Source: Pseudoips prasinana (taxonomy: Eukaryota > Arthropoda > Insecta > Lepidoptera > Nolidae). From it: a stretch of 64,000 nucleotides of DNA. The notes under the pieces are model-generated. The model ran no database searches and had not been told where the DNA came from. It saw only the letters and a program-made list of their open reading frames with translations. This document shows, one piece after another, positions 1 through 10,899 of the stretch. How positions within the stretch are numbered: position 1 is the stretch's first letter; each line of letters begins with the position of its first letter. Made by a program: the position numbers and the translations under genes. The stretch covers positions 1,302,001 to 1,366,000 of the forward strand of contig OX621250.1 in assembly GCA_951640165.1 (NCBI GenBank), given 5' to 3'.

Positions 1-412
1 GAAATGTTTTTTGAATAAGCATGATTCCTGAAAATGAATGATCCCTATATCGAGAAAAACAGCTGCGTTAGATTGCTACGGGATCTCATATTACGTGTTC
101 CATATTTATCATTTTGATACGAAAAAGTAAAATAAATGATCGACGATTGTATTTTCTGCCCGTGACACCATTATTGAAATAATCGTAATTAAGTTTTCTG
201 ATAATACTATTGCCTATATTTATATTAAAATTGAATGAATCTCTTATATTATTTATTTCTTTCTACTAGATTCTATAAATATACTAGTATATAAATGAAT
301 GACTTTGTCTGGATCCCTCCAGCTTCTGCAACCATTGTTTAAGTTAAGGTTCTTAGAGTACTTAGATTAGTTCTGGTTGCTAATAGCAATAATACGAACG
401 AATTCTAATGAA

Positions 413-560
413 CTGGAAGACGCAGCGTGGGTAGCCTCCCCACAAGGTGGCCTAAATGGTCTGATTACGGTCGCTGGAAACAGCTGGATGCGAATAGCCC
501 AAGGCCGGCAATTTTAGAGATCTCTGGGAGGTCTTTGTGCAGCAGTTGACGTATATTGGA
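413..560 (+). mobile_element. RTE-a LINE 3' fragment
   Basis: The family is recognised from repeated copies in the window sharing GAAGACGCAGCGTGG at one end and a GTCCACTGCTGGACAAAGG-like motif near the other. Read on this strand, related copies encode an RTE-like LINE C-terminus (Gly-Arg-Pro-rich, Arg-Arg-Trp, then a Trp-Arg block and Val-Gln-Gln-Trp). This copy has stops in every frame and lacks the (ATG)n tail, so it is an old 5'-truncated remnant. The RTE assignment comes from remembered family character, not a search. Confidence 0.6.
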
Positions 561-1112
561 AGCTAATCTCAATAGAAATGGAACTACACACCGTTTGAAA
601 ATGGAACCAATTTTTTCAAATTTTATATGAGACTATTCCGACGGTATTCCCTAGCATTCATATAAAATACGTACACGATATAAAAACTAGTGTGCTATTG
701 ACAATACGACTGAAGTAAAACTTAGATATAAATATATAATTTAATAAAAAAAAATGTTAACTCATTCGGTAGTTTTCGGGCTCAGCTGTTTGAATATATA
801 ATGGACCATTACCCTGTTAAATCTTCAGCGTAATCTCAACATTTGAGATGAAAACTGTGGAGTGTCTATCACACATACCTTCCCAAAAAGGATACCTATA
901 TTACGTATATTTCGGTGACGGTTACCTTTATTAAATTTGCCAAATTTATTGTTATATTTTCATGTAAGTGGCTCTGTTTTTTATGAGAATAAATGATTGA
1001 AACCTATAGATATAGGTAACGTAACTGGCTATGAGAGAAAGAGAGGAAGAAAATGTTTTGTTTTCTACTTATTTAACAAGACTTATAATATACAGTATTT
1101 TACAAGTACTAC

Positions 1113-1246
1113 TGAATCATCATCATATTTAAGAGCTATGCTCTTGTCGTTGGCCCAATCGTCTCGGCTTTCGGCGAGCGCTTTGACTTCTTGATACGAC
1201 ATTACATTTATCTTTTCCTTTATCTGATCCATATAGGTCCTTCTTG
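1113..1246 (-). pseudogene. RTE-b LINE ORF C-terminal remnant
   Basis: On the minus strand one frame stays open for about 43 codons. It reads PRRTYMDQIKEK, then a helix-like Val-Lys-Ala-Leu-Ala-Glu-Ser-Arg stretch, and ends in Asp-Asp-Asp encoded by the (ATG)n-type tail at about 1113-1125. This looks like the last residues of an RTE-type retrotransposon polyprotein. A stop lies just upstream (about 1247), so the rest of the LINE is missing (5' truncation). A Helitron begins 19 bases upstream at 1265. The plus-strand ORF over this region (997-1194) is its shadow. Confidence 0.65.
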
Positions 1247-1264
1247 GTCAACACAACTGAATAA

Positions 1265-1586
1265 TCTATACATATAATAAAATCGTAGGAAAGTCAAGAC
1301 TGTAGATTGAATATTTTTTTAATAGAATACTTGCGGCGTGATCTACAATCGATATCGAAGCCAAAAATATAGATTTTAGAATTTTTGTCTGTGTGTCTGT
1401 TTGTCTGTATGTATGTCCGGGCTAAACTTAAAAAGTACTGCATGGATTTGCTTCAAATTTTGCATGAATATTACTAAGAGGTCGGGTCAACATAATAGGC
1501 TACATATTATCACGCGATCACCTACGGAGGAGGAGCTGTGATAATTTATAAAATTTAACGCGGGTAAAACCGCGGGGCACAGCTAG
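1265..1586 (+). mobile_element. Non-autonomous Helitron, 0.32-kb type, copy 1
   Basis: It starts with TC after an A (TCTATACATATAATAAAATC) and ends with a GC-rich hairpin (CGCGG, loop, CCGCG), GGGCACAG and CTAG followed by T. These are the Helitron hallmarks: 5' TC, 3' hairpin plus CTRR, insertion between A and T, no terminal inverted repeat or target duplication. It encodes nothing, so rolling-circle mobilisation would need Rep/helicase from elsewhere. Six other copies of the same type lie at 17210, 18041, 25211, 42319, 55571 and 61289. It resembles the lepidopteran non-autonomous Helitrons I recall as Lep1-like. Confidence 0.85.
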
Positions 1587-1906
1587 TACACTATAAAATG
1601 AAACCGATTTCGTACTCACCATTTTTATATAAATCAATGAAACACTTAGTAGTGGTCCAGGTATAGCACACACAAGGTCTTTGTGGCGCTGTCGCCAGCC
1701 AAAAGACGCTTGTTAGCAAAGTTTCAGTTTCAGCCAATCTGATACCGTTATGTGTATCCATTGTGTTGGTGTTTGGTTTTTTTAAGCCGTATCTAAATAC
1801 GGCTTAAAATGAACAGATTTTGTTCGTGAGTGGACTGAGAAGTGTGGGCTCATTTGTATATACATAGATAGGTTTCCCAGACGAAACTTTAACATTTTTC
1901 TAAGAT

Positions 1907-2075
1907 TTTAGGATGACGCAGCGTGGTCAGGCCTCTTATAAAGTGGACCGATGATGTTGCAAGAGTTGTGGGAAGTCGCTAGATGCGGGCATAACAAGAC
2001 CGGCCATTATGTAAATTCTTGGGCCTTTGTGCAGCAGTGAATGTCTTTCGGCTGATATGATGATGATGATGAAGT
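1907..2075 (+). mobile_element. RTE-a LINE 3' end with (GAT)n tail
   Basis: Starts with the shared GACGCAGCGTGG motif and runs through GTGGACCGATGATGTTGC and TGTGCAGCAGTGAATGTC to a (ATG)n tail at about 2057-2073. The microsatellite-like 3' tail is characteristic of RTE-clade LINEs. The coding frame is broken. No clear target-site duplication was seen. Confidence 0.65.
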
Positions 2076-2736
2076 TTTTGAGAAATGTGTCAGTTTGATA
2101 CTGAATGGTAGTTATTATTTTTAGGTTGCCTTGTCGTGCACTTGATTAATTTTCTACAATAGGTTTTGAACATATATATACTTTAGGCTATGAGTGAGCA
2201 GACAGAAGGACGTTTGTATTTGGTCGGGAAATGGAAGTCGTGTGTTCGATTACAGCAATAAACATAGTCTAAAAACATAACTTTCTTAACGGTCTAATTG
2301 GTTGAGCCTTTGCTCTACGTTTTCTTAAGAACTTTATGTATAAATCCTTCAAACAACGTCTGTAAAATTGCTAAACTTGTCAAGTCATACCAAGATGTAT
2401 TTATATCTCAAATGTTCAAATATTCCACATTTCTGAACATCTACAATATAAAGAATCTTGAGAACTCTCGTCACATAATTACTGCGAGAAAAAGTGAGTC
2501 GAGTTCAACTTGAAGACGAGAAGTTCAGGAACATTCCCATTTAATACGTTTTAGTAGATTCCAAGTCTCGGAGACTCGAAGACTTTTAGAATTGATTGTG
2601 TAACGATTGGAACCTGAATTGACAATGTGAAGAATACTAAGTCTGTTTAGCAACTAAATTAAAAGTTGTTTTGACTGTTAGAAAATTAAGTTATTTGATA
2701 TTTTTCCATTTAAGAATAAAAGGAACCGATTCCGAA

Positions 2737-2937
2737 CGTACGTGTGGCGCAGCGGCTTAGACAGTCGCCCGGGGACTCGAAGGACGCCCGCGCAGGACAA
2801 CTATTTGTGTGACCCATAAATAGTTGTTCTGAGTCTCGATATACGTTGTGTCCGTCAATTATAAGTTTGTAAAGTACCCCGCAACAGAGGGATTAGGTTC
2901 CCTAGTGCGGGCGTCGTCTTTATAAAGGAAAAATAGA
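2737..2937 (+). mobile_element. SINE3, near full length
   Basis: tRNA-derived SINE. The head contains TGTGGCGCAGCGGC (A-box-like), but the B-box region is damaged: the GGTTCGATTCC seen in sister copies is missing, leaving GAAGGACGCCCGCGCAGG. The body (ACAACTATTTGTGTGACCC, GTTCTGAGTCT) ends in GTACCCCGC, GATTAGGTTCCCTAGTGCGG and a short A-rich tail. Other copies lie at 26386, 35190, 52188 and 53730. Without a B box it is unlikely to be transcribed by Pol III. Confidence 0.8.
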
Positions 2938-3075
2938 AAACAAGTGTGTGCTCAAAAACAGGGGCTTTTTATTATATCAGTCACTCTCACTCTCCGTTGA
3001 GACGACTAGCTACACTACCGGAAAGAGGTCAATACCAACGGCTTTATATGCCCTTCGACGGGTATGGGTATATAA
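2938..3075 (+). repeat. rep-M fragment
   Basis: Contains a CAAGTGTGTGCTCAAAAACA-like start and TCACTCTCACTCTCCG, then a block (GGAAAGAGGTC, CGGCTTTATATGCCCT) that matches the copies at 45830-46310 and, inverted, 57700-57955 and 61060-61260. Function unknown; probably a dispersed retroelement fragment. A 68-codon ORF over it (2946-3152) has no support as a gene. Confidence 0.5.
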
Positions 3076-3164
3076 CGGGTGGAAATTGGACCAATAGCAT
3101 ATTATTGTTATTAAAAATATGTAAAAGGTCCTGGCAGCGTTTCAGCCCTTAATATTCCCTTAAT

Positions 3165-3410
3165 CATCATCATCATGTCAGCCAAAGTACGTCCACTGCT
3201 GGACAAAATCCTCCCCATAGAATGTGGGGTTATGCCATAATCGCCACGCTTGGCAGACGGGTTGGCGATCGTAGTTTGATGATTATAGTTCACAGAAAAA
3301 CAGTGGTGCCCGTTCTCTGGTAGGTATTCCCTCGGACGATTTCTACGCCCCCACGGGATGAGTTGGGGTGATGATATTCGATGCCGTTACCACACAGGAA
3401 ACTTACTAGT
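3165..3410 (-). repeat. rep-G copy
   Basis: Begins on this strand orientation with a CAT-rich tail and GTCCACTGCTGGACAAA, then ATGCCATAATCGCCACGC, TTGGCAGACGGGTTGGCGATC, CCCGTTCTCTGGTAGG and GGGATGAGTTGGGGTGATG. Matching copies lie at 16195, 27215, 32040, 47475 and 56025. The (ATG)n-like tail suggests a LINE 3' end, but I cannot identify coding sequence. Confidence 0.6.
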
Positions 3411-3894
3411 AACATATCCGCATTCATTTCCACATTAGATTTACTATTCGTATCTTCATCAGCCCCATTAAGCTCTTAAGCCCAACTTTACCACTTGAAA
3501 ATCCTTCTCAAGTCCCAATTAAGTCAAACTCAAACACTGGATAAGGCTTCAACTGTGAGATCAGCATCAAAATTCAAGTGTCGACTGTAAGACTCAAACT
3601 TAAGATAAGTTTTTATCCGAGACGCCGAACAAGATTTAGTGGACGGGTAGGAAGTTGAACTTTGTAGAATAACGTTAGTTTAATGAGATTTGGTACAATG
3701 TATTATTTTCACAGGATATACTGACAGAGTTGAATAAATAGGTTATGCTCGGAAAAAAAAACAATTTTAAAAACATATTTTTTTTAAACACAGGACTGTT
3801 TAAGGGGCCTGCATGTAAAATGAATCAGGTATGTCCCCGCGTGCGATTTAAGCGGAATGATATAATTAATCATTTTATGATACTTACTTATCGT

Positions 3895-4125
3895 ATGGCC
3901 AAGGGTTGACCTAGTGTCAGAGTTGTTCAAGCCGCCCAGTAGGCCTCTGACATGGCTTAGCGACTGCTGCCTAATATCTACAGCCGGAAACGGCAGCTTA
4001 ACCTGCCCTCCGAAGCACGGCGACCGAGTCACCCCTCTATGGACTGGCCGTGAGCCTAGTTGCTTAACTTCGCCAATCACTTACGGACCGGGGAGATAAT
4101 CTGTCTATGATTACGTGTTGAGATG
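3895..4125 (+). repeat. rep-L copy
   Basis: GC-rich dispersed repeat with GCCCAGTAGGCCTCTGACAT, TGGCTTAGCGACTG, CCGAAGCACGG, a GACTGGCCGTGAGCCTAG block and a closing GGGGAGATAATCTG. A diverged copy is at 13295-13520 and partial ones at 39745 and, inverted, 51985. ORFs on both strands here (61 and 98 codons) follow the GC-rich repeat and are not genes on this evidence. Confidence 0.55.
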
Positions 4126-4425
4126 TTTTAGTACGTGCGGATGCGCAACTAGAACCGAAATAATTAAAAACACTTTTTTCTAACCATAGAGTAAGAGAAA
4201 ACTCACAAATGTTTGTATCTCGTTTTTTTATATCGTCTGTTATCTGTATTTTCCTAAAACTGTTATATCACAGAAGTCAGAAACAGAATCGACAAAAACT
4301 CGGACAGTTACTGTTCATGTGAGAACTTTCCGCTCGTTAGCCGGACCACGTTTTTGTTGATTCAGAAGCACAGACTACTTATCTTTAAGAGGCCTCTTTC
4401 ACTCATATTACAAATATACATATTA

Positions 4426-5691
4426 GGTCTTTACCTATGAAATTGCCGTTCTGCAGTACTGGCCATTTCAAATCAAAATAATTTTTGTTTGGCTAAGAAT
4501 TCTAATTTCAAATTAATTTTATTTTAAAAACATGGATTCTTTTTTCCAAAAGTAGTCATTTCTTTATTGATTAGTGTTACATTTTCATCGCATTTCAATC
4601 TTTTTCGTCATCATGGATACGTTAAAAATTCGAGTAATTATGGAATATGAGTACCGTCGTGGCAGCAACGCGGCACAAGCGGCACGCAACATCAACGACG
4701 TTTACGGAGCTAACACTACAAACCAACGCACCACCTGTTATTGGTTTGCTCGCTTCCGTTCTGGAAATTTCGACCTGAAAAATGAACCTCGCGGTCGTCC
4801 GAAGACTTTGGTCGACAATGACGAATTAAAGGCGGTTGTGGAAGCTGATGATACACAATCTACGGCTGAATTAGCAGCAGCTTTCGACGTTAGCGTCAAA
4901 ACAATATTGGTCCATTTGCGTCAAATTGGCAAGGTAAAAAAGCTTGACAAATGGGTGCCCCACGAACTCAATGATCGCCAGCGCGAAGTACGCGTCGAGA
5001 CGTGCCTTGCACTGCTCAACAGACACACAAATGAAGGAATTTTGAACCGCATTGTTACCTGCGATGAAAAATGGATTCTGTTTGATAACCGCAAGCGCTC
5101 AGCAAGTTGGTTGGATCCTGGTTCAGCACCTAAACAATGCCCTAAACGAAAACTTACCCCTAGAAAAGTGATGGTCACTGTTTGGTGGTCTAGCGCCGGT
5201 GTGATTCATCACAGCTTGTGCTTACTGCAGATGTGTACTGTGAAGAACTGAGCACAATGATGGAGAAGCTGGCGCATCTCCAACCAGCATTGGTCAATCG
5301 CTCGTCTCCGCTGCTCCTGCACGACAACGCGCGACCTCATACTGCACAGCAGACGGTCTCCAAGTTGCAAGAACTGGGGTTGGAAGCTCTCCGTCATCCG
5401 CCCTACTCACCAGACCTTGCGCCTACAGACTACTACTTTTTCCAGAATTTGGATAACTTCTTGGCGGGAAAAAAATTCAATACCCGAGAGGCAGTACAAA
5501 ATGCCTTTGAAGAATTTGTTGCCTCCCGTCCAGCTGATTTCTTTAAGAAGGGCATCAATAAACTGCCACTGCGATGGCAAAGATGCATTGATTGCATGGG
5601 TGATTACTTCGATTAATACAAATAAAAAAATTCATGAAAAAAATTCGTTTAAATTTTTTCATACAAAACGGCAATTTCATAGGTAAAGACC
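4426..5691 (+). mobile_element. mariner DD34D transposon, copy 1 (defective)
   Basis: Complete 1266-bp mariner between terminal inverted repeats. The left end reads GGTCTTTACCTATGAAATTG and the right end is its reverse complement, flanked by the TA duplication (4424-4425 and 5692-5693). It contains a transposase gene with a frame break. The 1266-bp copy at 13842-15107 on the other strand has the same structure, TIRs and deletion. Mariners move by cut-and-paste through their transposase; this one could move only with enzyme supplied in trans. It sits beside a Helitron-like remnant (5692-5793). Confidence 0.97.
4613..5616 (+). pseudogene. mariner transposase, frame broken by internal deletion
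   Basis: The start is the ATG at 4613 (MDTLKIRVIMEYEYRRG); an upstream in-frame ATG at 4574 is less like the family. Counting from 4613: N-terminal helix-turn-helix region, GRP motif (about residues 61-63), the mariner signature WVPHEL (about 114-119) and the first catalytic Asp in TCDEKW (about 151). The frame stops at 5251 after VIHHS. The second half lies in another frame (about 5219-5616) and carries HDNARPHT (second Asp) and YSPDLAPTDYYFF. Between the second and third catalytic Asp there are exactly 34 residues, giving DD34D. Family members have several more residues between VIHHS and TADVYC, so a short deletion not divisible by three is inferred. No active enzyme is expected. Confidence 0.95.
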
Positions 5692-5793
5692 TATTATTTG
5701 GATGAAATTTGGTATGGGTATAGTTTAAACCCTGAACTAAAACAAGAGTTACAATTAATTAATTAATCACGGGTAACTCCCGGAGACAGCTAG
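5692..5793 (+). mobile_element. Helitron-like 3' remnant
   Basis: Contains ATGAAATTTGGTATGGG and ends CACGGGTAACTCCCGG-AGACAG-CTAG-T, a decayed form of the hairpin plus CTAG end seen in the other Helitrons. Only the 3' part is present. The mariner abuts it, so that insertion may have split it. Confidence 0.5.
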
Positions 5794-6290
5794 TGTAAGT
5801 ATAAATAAGGCTTAAAAGATAATTGTAGAATACGTGGTAAATTATCTAATTTATTAATATTGCGATATTCTACAGAATGTACATAAATAGACATATTATT
5901 TTTAGTATATTTATGTTATTTCAAGTATTGGTAATGATAATATATGTTTATCGTTTAAGTATTGGCATATCTTGTAGATTTATTATTCTATAACGATTTG
6001 TAGATACGGATTACAAAAACGAACAAGATTTTTTATAGCATTTATGCCTAAGACGAAAATTCTTCAATTTTGATTCGGTTTTTTGGTATCAGCTTGTAAC
6101 GTTAGGGGGTCAAAAGCTACAGCATCCACATAGGCTTTAGCTCTACGTGACCCTTATATCGTTACGCGCTATAAGCTCAACTGGGTGTGTACTGTAATGA
6201 TATATCATGCCCTCCTATACAATAAAACCTCTTTTATCAAGATAGCTAACTCTGGTCATTTTATTAAAATAGCTGGACATAGCTTTTAAA

Positions 6291-6746
6291 GTACTGTGAA
6301 GAACTGAGCACAATGATGGAGAAGCTGGCGCATCTCCAACCAGCATTGGTCAATCGCTCGTCTCCGCTGCTCCTGCACGACAACGCGCGACCTCATACTG
6401 CACAGCAGACGGTCTCCAAGTTGCAAGAACTGGGGTTGGAAGCTCTCCGTCATCCGCCCTACTCACCAGACCTTGCGCCTACAGACTACTACTTTTTCCA
6501 GAATTTGGATAACTTCTTGGCGGGAAAAAAATTCAATACCCGAGAGGCAGTACAAAATGCCTTTGAAGAATTTGTTGCCTCCCGTCCAGCTGATTTCTTT
6601 AAGAAGGGCATCAATAAACTGCCACTGCGATGGCAAAGATGCATTGATTGCATGGGTGATTACTTCGATTAATACAAATAAAAAAATTCATGCAAAAATT
6701 CGTTTAAATTTTTTCATACAAAACGGCAATTTCATAGGTAAAGACC
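6291..6746 (+). mobile_element. mariner copy 3, 5'-truncated
   Basis: Nearly identical to 5235-5691 of copy 1, differing by a one-base loss and a substitution near 6693. It begins abruptly at GTACTGTGAAGAACTG, a few bases after the deletion point of copies 1 and 2, and ends in an intact right TIR with TA at 6747-6748. It encodes only the C-terminal transposase half (6313-6672, second and third catalytic Asp) and has no left TIR, so it cannot transpose. Confidence 0.93.
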
Positions 6747-6749
6747 TAT

Positions 6750-7290
6750 TATTTTTAAATACTACATTAAACTAACTAATCAAAGTATGCTATATTTTTT
6801 TGTTTGCATGCATACGTTTTAGATTCATTGAATTAAGCACGGCGTTTCATATGGTGTAATGCGTGACATTAAATATTTTGGGCTGTTATTTTTTGTAGAC
6901 GTCGATAAATGTAGTCACCGTATAAATACGCCAAATCATTAATAACTCTTAATTTACATGGTTTTGTAAAAAATATATAACATCTTATCAAACACATTTT
7001 AAATAGAATGCGACATTATGATATTAATTTTAAAAATAATTTCTAACTCATAGTATATCTAAGTTATTGTAAAAATGAATTTTAGTCCTATCTGAGAACC
7101 GTATTACATCGATAGCCTCGATACAGGCATCGCCTAGTGTGGCTATCACTGCTAAAATAATTGTATAACCCAATGACTAATAAATAATTTTGTATTTTTT
7201 AAACTGAACATTAAATTTGAATAAATAAGGAATACATATTGCTACTAAATAAATTGCACCAATTCACCGATTAAATCCAACCTGCCGTAA
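6750..7290. other. AT-rich spacer, nothing recognised
   Basis: No open frame above noise and no match to the repeat families of this window. Confidence 0.4.
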
Positions 7291-7463
7291 ACTACTCTTG
7301 GCGCTCTCGAAGGGAGACCCGCGAGAATACTGCTCTCGAGCCCCATTTTACGCCATGGTCCCACATGGTGAGGAACACGTGGCCTGGGAGGTCTCCCGGT
7401 TTACCGGTTTCTGCCAACCGGCACAGCGACTGCACCACAAACAGATCGCTGTCTGCGATATGA

Positions 7464-7486
7464 AAAATATATCAATAAGTAGTAAA

Positions 7487-7530
<44 letters not shown>

Positions 7531-7553
7531 TTTACTACTTATTGATATATTTT
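7464..7553. repeat. 45-bp-arm palindrome centred on (TA)n
   Basis: The left arm begins AAAATATATCAATAAGTAG and the right arm ends in its exact reverse complement; the centre is a TA run at about 7491-7527. The 90-bp palindrome has no mismatch. Two ORFs crossing it (7298-7555 plus, 7348-7644 minus) both carry the Tyr-Ile repeat it encodes and are artefacts of the palindrome. The GC-richer 7300-7455 sequence to its left was not recognised. Confidence 0.9.
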
Positions 7554-7559
7554 GACATA

Positions 7560-8305
7560 TGGAGGTGAAAAATAAAAAAATAAAATCTGTGACAAAAAAG
7601 AACCTGGGTCCGTTTACGATGTGTATTGCATTTGTACTTGTCAAATAACAAATAAAGTGTAAACGAAGATATGATTTGAGCTCTGGTATTTTGTGAGACT
7701 AAAATTCATTAAGTGAGCCGGTTGTCATGGAAACATTTTATACAAACGTAGCCTCCTAGACAAAAGCCTAATGGAATTAGACACCTGGTCTAATTATCTT
7801 AATTACTGAGTCATTATAGGTTTTCACTACACATTTATGGTAGCTAACTTAAACAGAAAGCACAATAGAAATAGGAAAAGAAGATGAATGGAAAAATGTG
7901 CTAGGTACCACTAATCATATAGTTGACAACCAGAGATATGTATGCTTGCCATTCTCTAACATTTAAATCTGTGGATAAATAGAAGTGCTGGATATGCAAT
8001 CCATGACTAATTGGTTCGATTACCGAATCTCATGTACGCTTCTCTTTGATGTAAGGAGTTCGGAATTGGATGGGCTTCAGAGTTTGGAAAGTTTGCGAAA
8101 TCATACGCGTATTATTATCTGTATTATTGGGTCATAGATGTATTGGGATGGTTCAATTTTATTATAACACAGAAATATTGTATACTATCTTTTATGTAAG
8201 TGTCCATTAAATGAATATATAGCGTATGTTGGTAAAGGATTGAGGTACTATACTGCTTTCGTTATGAACAAGGTGTATTTAATTACGTTACATGTTGTAT
8301 ATACT
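7560..8305. other. Unrecognised AT-rich sequence
   Basis: No supported gene or repeat family. It ends at an inverted SINE2 fragment. Confidence 0.35.
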
Positions 8306-8309
8306 ACTT

Positions 8310-8465
8310 TTCTTTTATAATACAAACTTATATAGATAATTACACCCAGACAAAGGATAAACAGACATGTTCATGCACACAAATATCTGTCCTGGGTAGG
8401 AATCGAACCGTCGAACATACATCTAAGAATCTCCCTTTACATCGACTGGCATGTGAATAAATATT
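8310..8465 (-). mobile_element. SINE2 fragment
   Basis: Reverse complement of the SINE2 head and body: CACCCAGACAAAGGATAAAC, CATGTTCATGCACACAAATA, then CTGTCCTGGGTAGGAATCGA, the complement of the B-box region. The 3' end and the outermost head are missing. Confidence 0.75.
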
Positions 8466-8619
8466 TTAATCAAAATCTAATTATGTTGGAAGATGCAAAC
8501 ACCCCAATTCGAATATCATGTTGTAGTCATAATACATACACTGAAATTTTAAATTAACATGTTTATGCATTGTTATTTACTAAATTAATATCTAGGAATA
8601 AAATTTATTTCTCTTTATT

Positions 8620-8870
8620 TACCGACTTCAAAAGGAGGAGGTTGTCAAGTTCACCGGATTATTTTTTTATGTATGTACACCGATTACTCAGAGATTTATG
8701 ATTCGATTTACGTGATTCTTTTTTAGTTAGATGCGGAATAGTTGCCATTTGGTCCCATAAAAAAATTATATAGTTTGGCCCACTAGTTTTCATTTAATGG
8801 ACATTTTTGTATGAAAATTTTTGTTTATGTGGACGATGTAATTGTCTTTGGCACAGACGTTTTTAAAACT
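8620..8870 (+). repeat. rep-N dispersed repeat
   Basis: Starts ACCGACTTCAAAAGGAGGAGG and continues with TCAAGTTCACCGGATT and ATGTATGTACACCGATTACTC. I recall this motif as a very common dispersed repeat of lepidopteran genomes. No coding capacity seen. Confidence 0.5.
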
Positions 8871-9084
8871 TAGCCAGTAGAGAGCGATTTTAAAAGTCTT
8901 ATTACTTTGACTTACGGTCCATTTCAATTCGTTTTGACTGTCCAGGGTTAATATCACAATAATTTCCGTAGTTTTAATTATTTTGGCATAAAAAATTACC
9001 TATATTAAAAATGATAGAAATCGATTCAATAAACGATTCTGAACAATCTATTTTCAGGATGTGCGTTAATTAAGTTACATGTTG

Positions 9085-9204
9085 TAAAGTATATCAGTTA
9101 TCTGGTTTCCAGATAGCTGATATTATCCTGTTCGGTAGGTACAAGCTCTTCTTAGTTTGGGATCAGATGGCCCTGTGTTAATAATGTTCCAGAATATTAT
9201 TCTT
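9085..9204 (+). mobile_element. SINE2 3' part
   Basis: Contains GTATATCAGTTATCTGGTTT, then an internal insertion, TACAAGCTCTTCTTAGTTTG and GGATCAGATGGCC, ending near GTTCCAGAATATTATT. This is the 3' half of SINE2, without the tRNA-like head. Confidence 0.7.
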
Positions 9205-9320
9205 ATATTAATACGTGAAGCAAAAACTGTGTGGCCCTTTTTACGAAAATTTCGCGGGCGAAGGAGTATGAAATTCAAAATAGTAAAAGTTAATAATGGA
9301 GAAGGACTAGAGAAAGCTAT
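9205..9320 (+). repeat. rep-O copy
   Basis: TTAATACGTGAAGCAAAAAC, CTTTTTACGAAAATTTCGCG and GGAGTATGAAATT are shared with 37515-37650. Non-coding dispersed repeat. Confidence 0.5.
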
Positions 9321-9432
9321 CTAGAATTAATTTTAAGTAGAACATTTTGTACACTGTTCTTCTCTGTTAAACAAACTGTCCTCTGTGTTTGGTTTGCCTT
9401 AAGAAAACCCATTAATGAGTTAGGCTCGCATA

Positions 9433-9575
9433 TGCACAGACGCCAGGACATACAGCTACCCCAATCTGTCAAATTTCTTTTATGGAATTTCAACTTTATC
9501 AGAAAAGCATAAGGCTCATTTTCAGTTGGGGAAATTTGACAGCTTGGGGTAGCTTGATGTGCTGGCGTTTGTACA
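9433..9575. mobile_element. MITE-J copy 1 (inverted-repeat element)
   Basis: A 143-bp element with long imperfect terminal inverted repeats: TGCACAGACGCCAGGACATA at the left and the complement of TGTACAAACGCCAGCACATC at the right, each followed inward by CTACCCCAA and TGTCAAATTT. A second copy is at 47261-47379. No ORF. Superfamily not assigned because the target duplication is unclear. Confidence 0.75.
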
Positions 9576-10288
9576 TGCCTTTCTATAATATGTACATTAA
9601 GTCCCTTTTTATTGTTTCTGTGTGTAATAAAGAATAAGAAAGCTAACATTTATATATGATAGGCGTTAAAAGTATATTTTTTCTTAAAATATAATATTAC
9701 CCATACCACCATGCTTTGTAATGATAATCTATAATTTAATCAAACTTTGTGCAAAGTCGTCTAATGCACTTGTTCACAAAAATTATGTCAACCTAGAAAC
9801 AGACATTACATATATCTAGACTTTATAAGTTACCGGTAAAAGCCAAAATGTGGTTCGTACCCTAACCTAAGTTTATTTATTCTGATAGAATTACGAAAAG
9901 TCGGCCGCAGGTATAGTTTATTTATTCACGATGTTAAGACAACTTACTTGATGTGACCAATTCGGTTGTGAGGTTGACCACTGTTCTAACCATTAATTAG
10001 AGAGGTCAGTGATTAGATGCGTAAAATGTTTGCACTTAAACTGTCTTCGGTCAGCTAAGAGCTGCCCATTTTAATAACAAAAATTTAAACTACATATATA
10101 TGTATGTAAAGTGGTTGTCTGTGTGCATTTATTTTGCAAGATTGGGGAATATTATCTTTTTAAGAGTCCGTTATGACTACAATGACATGATTAGATTTTA
10201 CCCCATTAAATTTTGATTCTGTTTTTACACAAAATACATATAACTCAAAAAAATATATTATCACACAAACTGATTGTAATTAATAATA

Positions 10289-10440
10289 ATAATATCATGA
10301 GACATTATTCAACCACGGCCATCTGATCCAAAACTAAGCAGAGCTTGTACTATGGAAACCAGATAACTGATATACTACTTACATATACTACTTTTCTTTT
10401 GTAAATACATACTTATATAGATAAATTAGTTACTTAATTA
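10289..10440 (-). mobile_element. SINE2 fragment
   Basis: Inverted SINE2 3' half: CACGGCCATCTGATCC, AACTAAGCAGAGCTTGTACT, ATGGAAACCAGATAACTGAT, CTACTTTTCTTTTGTAAATA. The tRNA-like head is missing. Confidence 0.75.
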
Positions 10441-10598
10441 AATAATTAAGTATAAATGATGGAGGACTTGTTTACACAAATGTCATAAGTTACTATAGTT
10501 AAATATGCCTTTATGACTCATTATTATTCAAACTAAGCCTTTTCAAGTTACATGCATTATTACGGTTTAATAATGATTCCTCCTTTTGACATTGTTTT

Positions 10599-10899
10599 AG
10601 GGTTCCGTACTCAAAGGGTAAAACGGGGCCCTATTACTAAGACTTCGCTGTCTATCTGTCTGTCCGTCTGTCACCAGGCTGTATCTCATGAACCGTGATA
10701 GTTAGACAGTTGAAATTTTGAAGTTTTGAAACAGACGATGTATTTCATTGGCCGCTATAACAACAAATGCTAAAAACAAAATAAAATAAATATTAAAGGG
10801 GCCTCCCTTACAACAAACGTGAATTTTTTGTTTATTTTTATAGATAATGGTACGGAACCCTTCGTGCCCTAGTCCGACTTGCACTTGGCCGGTTTTTTA
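10599..10899 (+). repeat. rep-H, near full length
   Basis: About 300 bp from TAGGGTTCCGTACTCAAAGG through GACTTCGCTGTCTATCTGTC, a CAGGCTGTATCTCATGAACC block and GGTACGGAACCCTTCGTGCC to CGACTTGCACTTGGCCGG plus a T run. Other copies lie at 11849, 16445, 22465 and 27455. The unit is widespread in Lepidoptera as I remember it; its class (SINE or LINE 3' end) is not clear from the sequence. ORFs across it are incidental. Confidence 0.7.

Noticed and set aside
4921..5397. Antisense ORFs within the mariners (also 14136-14612)
   Set aside because: They overlap the transposase on the opposite strand and recur only because the mariner recurs.
7298..7644. Two overlapping ORFs, both with a Tyr-Ile repeat
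   Set aside because: They read the same palindromic (TA)n from both strands; the repeat is a by-product of the palindrome and there is no conserved domain.
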